DNA from: Hermatobates lingyangjiaoensis
Lineage: Eukaryota; Arthropoda; Insecta; Hemiptera; Hermatobatidae
Direction: 5' to 3'
Assembly (NCBI GenBank): GCA_026182355.1
Contig: JAPFBL010000035.1
Location: forward strand, 1,755,501 to 1,819,500
Length of the DNA stretch: 64,000 nt
A program made the translations under genes and the position numbers. The number at the start of each line of letters is the position of its first letter. Position 1 is the first letter of the stretch. The notes beneath the pieces were generated by a model. The model had not been told where the DNA came from, ran no database searches, and was given only the letters and a program-made list of their open reading frames with translations. Shown in pieces: positions 44,201-56,200 of this stretch.

Positions 44201-47200
44201 TGCGTAACGGAATTACTCAACAAATTACGTAGAAATACTTCTCTGTGTACAGTTAATTCATAAAGTGAAACACTTTTCATATTGTTATCCATGATGTAAT
44301 TTGTAAGTAAAGCAGTTTTGCCTCCTATTCTTCTCTGTTTATTTTTTCATTATGAAACAAAAAGCTACTTTTCATTTTTCATACAACTTCATTTGAATTG
44401 ACTATAGACAGTTACATTTAAAAGGTACAAACTAAATTCTCCAAAAGACTTTGCGTTGTATGTTTTGTTTTAAGGACAGAGAGTGTGGCCCAGATGTTAT
44501 TTGACAACCATCTTAGTTATAAGCGATCTACATATTACTTGATTAGTTCTACATTGTGTGATCTGAATGGTATTTTATTCGGCTGTATTAGAGTAGGAGG
44601 GATCCTTAAAAAGTACTTACATTGTACTAGCTCCCATGCTGTGAGAGGGACGGTGTGCACAATGCTTTGTGTCTTCTACATAAAGAATGTATGGTTATGA
44701 CAGCGATTTGAACCTCTCAGCATTATCAGCACGCTCGCTACTACTAGGCTGCACCTGACTGACTCATATATATAAAAAAAAAAAGATGTTGACTATGCCA
44801 TGTGGACTTTCACTTCAAAAAAGTAACCTTTCATACTTAGTCACCTCAACAGAATTCAGAAATGCATTCTGTGAAAAGTATGGTATCCACAGGAGGAAAA
44901 GAATAACTCTCTTGCTTAGGGAAGTAAGTAGTTTATACCATAGTCATGGCAAAGCAACAGAATCTCAGAAGAAATAATAGTCTCTAAAAACGCTATATGT
45001 TGCATTGCATCGTGTGCAAAGAACTAACACCATTTCGTTAGCTTTTCTTTTCTAAGCGAAAGGCCTTAGATTTTTTTTCTATTAAGCTGATTTACTCTTA
45101 TTTTTATTATATATATTTTACAGAGATAGTATAAAAACTCAATTTGATTTTTCGACTCGTGTTGTCTCCAGCAGAAGCAACCAAATGAGTTTTGATCATG
45201 ATCATCTGTCAGTTTTCTCTCTATTCCAGGAATTTATTAAATTCATTAGATTGCGCTGTCATTTTATATGTTCGTCAGCGCAAGTGAAAATATGGAAAAG
45301 CTCTAAGGCCTTTCGAGGCAACTCATTCTTGTGACGTTTCTCAATGTCTATGAACATAAGGAAATATAAAAGCTTTGTTGTGACAGCAGATTTAAAATTA
45401 AGTATGTTATTACTTATGTAACTAGTAAGTTAGTGGTTGTTTCTTAGGATGATTTAAGTCTTTGAGATGTTTAATGAATTCGATGGAGTTGAATGAAAGT
45501 AAGGTAATTCTAAGAATATAGGTAAGCTTGAGATGAGTGTGTGTGTTTGGTTGGCTTACCTAAATGATTCCGTAGATGTGGATACGGATGGAGAAACCCT
45601 CGATGTAGATTCAAGTCTACAAGATGAATCAGCGCCTCCAGCCAAAGTGGACAAGAAATCACTACGTAAATCCAAACTGAAACGTGTCACCAAGCGATTG
45701 AAACAGGACGCTCAGATCCATCTGTGGTTCATCAAAGTGTTCGTGAACGAGCTCCCATATGAATCTGTCGATAAAAAAAGTAAGTATCCCTTGGCGCCCA
45801 GGTAACGCGCCACTTCTCATCTTACTAATAACTCAACAATCAGTCATGGTTAACACAAATTTAAATACGAGTAATTCGCAACATCACACCAAAACTGCAA
45901 GCTATATTAATGCAAGTCTTTTGACCCTTCATGTGATGTACTTTTGCCATTTCAGTAAATAGTTGCTCAACCCTATTGTTTTTTTTTGTTGTTGAATTGA
46001 ACATTGATCTTGTGCTAGCACTTGTCTTTCCACGCAGCATGGTTCGACAGGTGTTACAAAACAAATTGCACTCATGTGTTATCCGGGCGCATCCTAGCCT
46101 ATTTCAGCGTTATAATGTCTAAAAAAATAAAACTTGCTTAGAACTAACCGAAGATATGTAATTAATTAATAAAAAGAGGAGTACATCTTTAAAAAATATT
46201 ATAAAGTGATCAAATAAAACAGCGGGGACATGATAGAATGGAATAAGCTTAAAAAAATAATGTAAGATATTCTGTGTGGTTCAAAAACAGTAATATGATG
46301 ACAGAGTATCTAAAAAAATGGTTATGATAGAAGTTATAACATTAAAAAAAAAACTTTGAAAAACAATGCCTTATATGAAAAATGGTTTAAAAATTTGCCA
46401 CGAATTGTCTATGTTTATAACATTTGTAAAGCAATTGGAAGTTTCAGAAGGTTCTATGACGCCCGGATAAACATGTGATTATTAGTAATGATATTTGGAT
46501 AACACAAATACATTCAGGGTCTCTACTATTTCTTTTACTATTCTTCCTTTTGTGTCATTTTTCCAATTTCGTTCTATCTCACTTTCATATATTTATTTTT
46601 TCTGTATTTTACTGTGAATCGCTATTTTAACCTCTTATACTCTATGTTTTATTATCTAACTGGGTAAGAAAATATAACAATATTTTCCTGTTGAATAGGA
46701 GTAGTTAGGTTTAGAGAAAGAATATCCTTTCATTGAAAGGGTTTTCACATGATTCTCACAGAGGTCGACACTCGTATACTACCGTGTGATGTTATTATAG
46801 GGTCAGGGTTGCCTTTCATTGTTGTAAGTTGTGAAACTGAAGCATATAAGGCCAAATTATAAGTACACAGTTAAGAATTAACACCGAGGAAAAAAAACTA
46901 GTTAACTCCGGTGCATACATCCTTGGTTACCATTTATAACCTGTCTTGTTTGTGCGATATATATTACACTTGTTCATTTTAGTTTTACAGCAAATAAGAA
47001 ATATTTTATTGACTTGTTTTTTAAGATAAGACAAATTTTTTTAATATTCTATAATTTTGAATGAAGTTAAAAAAAATGTTTGTAATCATTTCATAATCAA
47101 TTAAAAGTACCATTCTTCAGAGACTCCTAATGTTGTAAATATGCTGGTTTCTTTGTTCAAATCCGGAAAAAACAGGCATATAAAAATATAACAATAGGTT

Positions 47201-50200
47201 TTTATAGATTTCGATATGGCCTTTATTAATAGATAAAACAAGAGATAGGTGGCTATATGAGATAGTGGTGTTGATAGGGCAATAAAGGCAGGTCAACTAA
47301 AGATAAAAGAATATGAAGTAAGGCTTACACATTCATTATAAATACAGGGGGATGCAAAAGTAGGTATATAGTAGTATAATTTATGAAATTATATTGAAAT
47401 GTCCATTCTAGATTAGAAGTGTGTGTTAATGCTCACTTCAGGTAATTTGAATACCTTAGGGATTAGATCTTCACATGTGTTACACATGCTTCTTGCTACT
47501 TGTTTTTGTGCATTCGTTTGTTTACATAATAAGCATAATATACAGTTTATCACTGTATACCTACTTTTAAACCCCCTTGTATAGACCACAGAAATTTACA
47601 TATAATTCTTAGAAATAAAATGAATTAGTTGTTGCCTATAATCTTGGTCAGAAAGTAATTAATATTAAATAGCAATATTATCTATCGGGAATCATGTTAC
47701 ATAAAAATTTGTTGTTGATAAACCGGCAGTCTTCTTTTTTTGCTTACAAGTTGTTAAACCAAGTAAGTCGCCAACCGAGGTACCAACACTATTCGCTATT
47801 TCCATTTGGTCTTCTGTTTGGATTGATTTACCATGGTCCTAGGAGTTTCATGGGAATTTTAATTTTTTCATTGATGACATTTTCCTGACCACAATATCCG
47901 CATTGAGTTCCGTAGACCAAACTGTCATAACAATAATCTTCCCTAATATTTTACACTGTCCCCTCTCCTTCTCTGTTCGCCCCTCCTGTTCCACAGTTGC
48001 AGTAGCTAAGTCAGTAAGTTTGCTCAGATAGCAGGATGTGCCGAAGGTTCCCTAGACAGCAAGCGCCCCAGTTCCTTGAAGCGCACAGGTCGGTAAGGCA
48101 GTGTCCGCCTGGACTCATCATTAACCCAAGCATGTCTTACATTACATGCTAAATTAGAGTTCATCGCATGTCATTTCCTAGTAGCCTCTTTGTTTTTCAT
48201 TAATGGCATGGTGTAAACGTTTGTTTTTTTTTTTAATACATGATTGAATTTGCATGTGTTTATAATTCTTGTTGTATTCAGTTTTATCTTTGAATATGCA
48301 TTAAATTTTATTCAGATATTTGTAATTCGTAGTTAAACTTTTCTAAAAGTATTTAAACTTTTAATTAGGTCGAGTGAGCATAGATTGTAGTCAAATGTGC
48401 ACTGTTCTTGAGATGAGTAGATATTTTATGGTGAAGAGTAATCACTCATTTCTTTGTTTAAAAAATACTGTAATTCAGCACAGTAAGTGTTAGATATTAT
48501 TCGTAGTATTAACATGTTTATTACCATACAACAATGATTGTTTTCTTATAATACTATGTTTCTTTACTTTTATTGTTTATTATATACACTAGTCATAATG
48601 CATTGTATTAAGTCAGAGGAAAAAGAAATTACCTCAAAGGAATAAAATAATATATAAAACCATGAAGAGAAAAGGACTACGACAAACAACAAACAAACTG
48701 TATAAAAACTTGGGTGTTTTGATCCTTTATAGTAGTGATCCACGCAGATGTATCTGCATTTTACTTGATCGTAAAATGATCAGGTAAAATATGCTGCAGT
48801 TTCGGTGGATCGATTTCCAGGAAAACGTGTAAACCTGTCGGTGGACACGGTTTGGAAGAGTTCTATAGCAGGACTTACAAGTAGACCAATAAAATGTTAC
48901 ACTGCGCCGAACTTTGTTTTCAGTACAAGCCATACAATGTTAATAAATATTGTTATCGAAACCTTTGAAGTAGTCGCGCACTTATCTCAGTCACGTTAGC
49001 TGGTCATACTCGTATGTGGCTAAAATGCTTAAGAACGATTTCAGTGATTTCATTTCTTAATGAAGGAGAATGGAAACTCTATATTTTTCTGTTGTGTAAT
49101 TAATATTATTATAGATGCTTATATTGTAATAATATTACAACATGCTTAGTATCACGTTGGCGGTCTCCAGTTTTACTGCACTTCCTAATTCAATGAATTT
49201 AACAGTAGTTATTAAGAATTTTGTTTCGTTTTCTTTTCTTTTTTTTTTATCTCAACCTCAGCCGATAGCTAGCACGCCTTATAAGGAAAAATTCTCGCCA
49301 GCTCGACACTTAATACCATTCCATTTTCTTAAGAACATGCACTAGAAAATATTCTTCCTATCTATTCTCGATAGTAGTTACCGTGGTTTATCTGTATTCA
49401 AATACAACAAATTGTATTACAAATCTCTATTCTTCCTCCCAGGAGCTCCAGAAATGTCTATCACCCGCTCTAGGTCCGTTCTATTCCAAAAATTAACCCG
49501 TAGTACAATTCTGATAAGCATTCAAATGCCTTCAACTATGAAACGAAAATACTGCCGTCATCCCTTATTACGCAACATACCGAATTTAACTACACCTATC
49601 TTCCCTGAATATGAATAATTTTGGATCTTCTTGACAAAGCTGCTGAAAAGAGTTGTTATTATTTTCTTAGTGCAACTAGAGATAATTGGTGATGAATATA
49701 AAACCGATATGATGATTTTTACAGATGGATCGGTTGACTTGAAAAGTGTGAAGTCTGGTGATGGGTATGTAGCCAAAGTGTTAATGAAAATACTTCACTC
49801 TGGTTAACATTGTTAATCAGCTATTATAGCATCGAACAAATGCTTGTCTGTATCTGGGCTATTGTTATTCATAACACTTTACATTCTTGTTTGTTTTGAA
49901 GGCCCACACTTGTAGGATTTCACCTTTAGTGTTCTTCCATTGGTGGGAAGTTGTATCTTATTGGATACCCATGCCTTATTTTAGTAAGCCACATTACAAG
50001 ACTGATTCTACATCGGGAGTCCTGAGTATCTGATATTCTAGAGGCTTGGCTTCTACAGTTTACGTCCTTTCCAAGAAAAGCGTGAGCAGGATTTTCAATC
50101 TCCCACATGAGTAACAATGGTATTCTAATTGGATTCGAATCTCCAATCTTCAATACTAAAGACAAACACGCTTACCCGTTAAACTATACATATTATTCTC

Positions 50201-53200
50201 ATAAATATTTACTTTTAAAATATTAACACATTGTTGTTATTATTACTATTTTATATAAAATATAAGTAAATGTTAAAAAAAACTCCTTGGTATATCCCGA
50301 ATGTATGCTACTGCTTAATGTTTTATTGTCGTTGAAAGTTGCTACAAAACAGGGGGTTTAAATCCTTACAGCACTAGGTAGTTTCTGTTGGCTTGATTTT
50401 GTATGCGTCACTAGTTTAAATGGTGTTCATAACTATCAGTAAAGCTGTTACAAACAAAATATTGTGAATTAATTATTAAAGGTCCCGCGGTAATGTTTAT
50501 TATTTGACATTAGTAAAGCTGAACATAGAAAGGCAGGCAGGTACATTAGATGAATACCAGCTCTACTGTGCCACACTGATTTGTCCAGCAATGACAGTTT
50601 TGTCTAGTGCCCAGCACTCAGTGTGTTCAAATCAGGTTTGGACTAGTCTTGTCTGCACAGGTGGGATGATTTCACTGGCCAGTCACAGCATCACCTCGCT
50701 CACAATCCTCGGCCAGCTCCTGGTGCCACTGCTTGACGTCGTCTTTGGCAGCCAGGACAAGGAAAAGGTCGTCGCCCTCGTCACCAATCTCATGTACAAC
50801 GTAACGCCTTACCTCCGCAACCACACGTAAGTGTCTACATTCCTAACCTCAGGTCAAATATTTACTTCAACTCGTCCATAGTGTTAGTATGATTGTACGT
50901 CGAACTTGTACGCTGTTGGTGGAAACCGGTCGAACGATTCCACTATCAGACGATGAATACATTTTTTAATGTAAATTAATGTCTTGATATTTGCTGCTTT
51001 CATATATTATATCATGTCTATTTTTTTTACTTAATTTTAATCTTTATAAAATAAATAATATTTATAAGATAATTATTTAATTTAATTATTGTAATCATTA
51101 ATTGATCCCTGCTCTTGGCTGTTGTCTTAAAATTTCTGGATACATTCGTATTTGAAGAAATAGTAAATACATAATTACCTTCGTATGCAGAAAATAATGT
51201 TAAATTCTTGTGTATACGGAATTTTTCGGTTAAATGATTTATATATATTGTTGTTAAAAGAAGTAAAAATTAATACGTTGGCCATGGGCAAATAGTTCAA
51301 AATTCGGAGAAAAAAAAAGCACATAGAAAGAACTGAGGCAACTTATCTCTATGAGTCATCTTCTTTGACACAAGAAATTTCTAATCCTCTAGAGAGCACT
51401 TCTTCGGAAACAAAGGAAGAGATAAAGCAAAAAGATATAGAATAAAATGAATAATAGAAAATTATAAAAAGGGAAAGAAGTTTAAGTAAGTGTAAAACTA
51501 CTCCTAAAAACTCAAAAAAATATTGAATTTCGTAATAACAAATTAATAAGTTATTACCAGTAATAACAAATTAATAAGTTATTACCAGTAATAACAAATT
51601 AATGTATAAAAAGTAATAAAATAAAGAAAATAAACTTTTAGGTGAATTAAAACGCTGTCTTTCTTGATCGGAAGCCTCAGTCAATATGAATTTATGGTTT
51701 AAGAGAGTTAAGGTGGATGCGTTTATCTTTATGTCCAGTGAGTACAAATACAGTGAATCTAGTCGAGAGGAATAGATTTCTTAGTGTGAGGAGTGTGGCA
51801 GCTTTCAAAGTATAAGTTAGAGGATTTTGAATGGACTAAAGTTAAGAGAGTGTTGTCTTTGTCAAGAAAGGTAATGGAAGTGTATGAATATATAAAGAAA
51901 AAAAATAGAAGAAGGGAAAGAGGGTTTTGAAATAACCAATTAAGATGTCAAACATAGAACTGCCGTTAAAGACACACTCTTAATGCCGATATTTTGTCAG
52001 AACATATTCTGGGGTCCACTGATTTGGAGGAAGAAGCTCCCATTAAAACTAAAAGGATTATACTGCAGAAAAAAGTCAGCTAAAGAAACTATATAATGAT
52101 AAGATGGTATAAGAAGATATTTTTTTCCATTTGTTACCACCCGAATAGAACTATTGCAAACTTAACTATTAGGAACTAAAATTATAGATTACCGTTACTT
52201 TATGAACACACCTTTTCAAAAAGTGTCACACAATGACACCAGCTGATAACTCGAAGTTCATATTATGTAAAATAAGTATTATGGTTGTTGATGATTTGGA
52301 AGACGGGTTGAGTAATTTATTCTTCATTCATTACTTGTGCAGTGTGTTATAGTGTGGTATGTACTCACAATGGGGGACTTCAAATATTTTTTTGCGCGGA
52401 AACGTAATTTTTGAATTCCCCCAATATTATTATGCATTGTAATTGAACAATCGTTAAATGAATTTACAGACTTGTGCATGTAGTGAATCTATTTCTATAG
52501 CTCATGAATGTCCTTCTAGCTTCTGTCTTATCAGTATCTGACTAGATTTCATTTGCTTGTTTATCCTCCCTTAAGTATTCTTATGTTTACAGGGCGCGAA
52601 ATGGAAACAGTTTCTGGGCTTGTAGCCGGCTGTTGGCCAGCCTTAGTGGATGTCACTACGCAAGGAAAGCTTGGAAGAAAGATGCCCTCGAACTCTTGCT
52701 GGACCCTGCCTTTTTCCAGATGGAAGCCCGTTCAGTTCCCTTTTGGCGAGTTGTCATTGACAATCTTATCACACAGGATTCTGCAACCTTCAGAGAATTC
52801 ATGAGTAATGATTTTTAGATCAAACAAATTTTCTCTTAAAAAAATATGCAGATATTTAAATAAGGAATTTATATTGATCTTACTAAATAAAGAATTTAGT
52901 ATTTCTTACAATTAATTTTTCTTAATTGTTATATTTTTTAAACTGTTAAATCAGAAGTTACAAAAATCTTTTTGATTCAATCTGATGCAACTTTTTCCGA
53001 GGAAGCCAAAGGTGCTATTTTCATTTTGATCAGAGCTCATTTGGGGGTCTACGGAACCCTTATTTATGAACCTCTTCATAATAGATAAGGTTTGCTATAT
53101 AACCTGTTTGTTTACCTTTTGACTTTAATTGGTAATGGCAGCCTCAAGTAGGTTATGTGTTCCTTATGACCAACTTCTAATATTTTCGCCTGCTTTGTTT

Positions 53201-56200
53201 AATCAAAACATTCAGGTACTAAAGTTGTATTATTGTTTTCAGATTGATATTGAAGACAACTATTGTAATTAATTTGGGTTTCTTGTTAACTTTAACAAAT
53301 CTTTAGTGATTAGCAATAATTAGTTACCATTAACTTTCTATATCTGATTGGTTTAACTTGCTTTATGTATTAGATATTTAATGTGATATTATTATTCACG
53401 ATGGTATTATGAATAATAATGATATTAAATGAACTATAATTCAAAGCTTTTGATCAAAAATTAGGCTATAGACTTCTTCTAACATCTCTTGTCGTATTGT
53501 TTAGCGTAAAATATTTTGTTTATTATTTGTTTAATCTTACCTATCAGCCACCAATTGTATTAAACATGATATCAAATGAAATATCTCAGTTACTAAGTAA
53601 TAAGATTTTGAAAAAGAATCCAAATAAATTTAAAAATTATTTATGAGCCCGTTATAAAGGACAACAATTACAATTGACTTAAAATTTAATTTAGATTACG
53701 ATTACCTTTTTATTCTATATACTAATTTTATGAGAGTTTCATTTATATATGTAAAACTCAGTGCCTGTTTTTGTCTATATGTTCTTTTACTTACTTATGA
53801 ACTGACAAAATACATTATAATTCAATCTCAAACAATATTTCCCTAGAAAGCTAACAATTTTATTTTGAATTGGTTTCATTTCGAAGGCCTGAGCGCTCCA
53901 TATTTACAGACCACTCACTACAGCATTCAGTATAATGAAACGGTTTCAATTCAATTCGGTATAGTTATTGATGGGCCATATGAATATTATATGGTATGTT
54001 AGTTGTGAAAATGTTTCTAAAATAGGAGTCCTAGGAGCAAAACTCCCCCTAACATGTTTCTCTTTTTATTGCTGGAAGAAGTAAAGGATATTTTAGTACT
54101 GAAACTTCTTCACATTTCCTCAAGAAAGTTAATGATGTAATTTTGATTTTGATGATAATCTACTTTCCTATATGGTACCTTCGTTTTAATTTTAAAAAAA
54201 TATGTCTGCTTTTTTTAGTCACTTTTGTATTATATATTTTTTCTTTCGTAATCTATAATTTACATTTTGTATTAATTTCCTTTATCTGAAAAAAAACTTA
54301 AGCGTAACGGAACTATAGAAAATTGGAATTGTTTTCGTTATATGTAATTTATTATTAGAGTTGGAATTAAATTCTTTTGGGCAACGCCGGGTAGATCAGC
54401 TAGTTTGATATAAATGGAATGAAGGTGAAATTAAAAGTATTTAGATCATTATTATGTTTCCTTCTAAAATCATATGTATTTTAGGATTTTGTACTAATGA
54501 TAACTAATGATGACTAATGATATCAATACTGCGTTGTTTATTGTTATAAATTTCACAGGCGAAACCTTTGTTGCGCTGTTACATCTGTTGCACTGTCTTA
54601 CCAACAATATATCATTACACTGTCTAATATTATTTTACAATATAGGGTTAATATTAATGAAACAATAAAAATTAATAAATGTTACCATCATTAATTGACC
54701 TTTGGAAAACTATTTCTTTAGAATATCCAAATTAACATACTAAACTTTATATTAATATAATATAATGATATATTTCGTTCATTTGTAGAGTTGTTATTGC
54801 TTTAATGAAAATTGAGGTGCCTCAACACTTTAGCTAAAAGTGTCTCTTCAAGAAGTGATAAAAACTAAAACACTAATGTGCTAGTGTGTGGTTAGTCTTG
54901 AGTTGGTCTGTTGTATTGCTTTGTTTGTTCAGACCGAGTTTCGATGGCTCAAGGCAATGGTCTAAACCTGTTCTCCAGCCGGGAACAGGAGTACGAGCTG
55001 CGCTCCCAGTTGCTTAAGCGGCTTGCTTTCGTCATATTTTGCAGCGAGAAGGACCAGTACAGCAGGCACATGCCTGAGATTCAAGGTAACCTTTCCTAGC
55101 TCTCCACATTATGGATTCGTAACCTATTGACTTTGTTAATGTAAGTCCTCTTTCCAATCGCCACACCTTCATGCTTTCAGCTTTAGTGCTGCTCTAAGCA
55201 GTGGAAAGTGTAACCAACTCATTTGTTATTTCATGTCTATTTCAGTTACGGCTTGATTCAGGACACAATAACCTTGATTCTACATCGGAACTCCTAAAAT
55301 TTTACTTCAATGAAGTTATGTCAATAGCTTTACGTCATCTTCATAAAGCTATTTCGTAGTAAGCATTAGTCCCCCTCTCCACCTAAAAAAATCTAAAGTA
55401 TTTGCTGCATTCCAATCTGTTTAATTTTCAGTACTAAATGAAAGCATGCTTCCTGTTAGATCACATCTGATCCATCATCATTTTAATATACTTTAAACAT
55501 ACATTAATATATTTTAAACATACATTTAATATACTTTAAACAGCCATGTAGAACATATTTTAATAATTAAACTTAACAGGTAAACACAGTGTTTACAATC
55601 CAAATAAAAATTAAATGAATACTATATTTAATAACTGATGAGAGTCAGACGGTTTTACCTGGGGTCTCAATAATGATCACCCTTTTATAAAAACTAATTC
55701 CTAAATACTAATCCTCACACTTGCTGCTCATAATTAAAGTTTTTCAATACTCAATGCATATTCCCCTAAATCGATTTTCTAGGGTTCAAATAAAATCTTC
55801 AAGTATATTCTTTAAATTAGTTCATTAATTCGTTTAAAATGTTTCTTTTTAAGAAGGAAAAAAATAAATTAATATGATAAATTTTATTTTTAAAAAAGAA
55901 ATCATTTTTTATTTAATGTCGCTTATTTTGTATCATAATATTATTTCTTTGTAGTTCAGTATTTCATGATAATTAAATTTCTTTGTATCATTAAGTAGGA
56001 ACCATATAAATATTGGAACATGAATAAATCGTCTTTTTCTGACCTCTCTCAAAATGGATGTGTTTTAAAGTTATTATTTTTTTTTTAATTGTATCTCCTG
56101 AGCTACAATTTTGAATTTTAGCAAGACCCTGTTAGCTTGACAAAAAACCACTTAAAAATTCAAAATTGTAGCACAAGAGTTACAAAAAAATCTTGTATCT

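Larger units (their letters stand above)
38126..50660. other. 12.5-kb DOP1 intron, repeat-rich
   Basis: The largest intron. It contains a SINE copy, a perfect fold-back, a 50-bp tandem array, a MITE-like element, a non-LTR relic and the possible cassette exon, each listed separately. The stretches 42640-45500 and 46700-48700 show only AT-rich sequence with no recognised feature. No other gene is seen. Confidence 0.65.

Noticed and set aside
44690..44760. Working tRNA gene on the minus strand
   Set aside because: A- and B-box-like sequences are present, but I could not draw a convincing acceptor stem or anticodon arm.
48727..48999. Overlapping open frames on both strands
   Set aside because: Short, no recognised similarity; could be part of an old repeat but unsupported.
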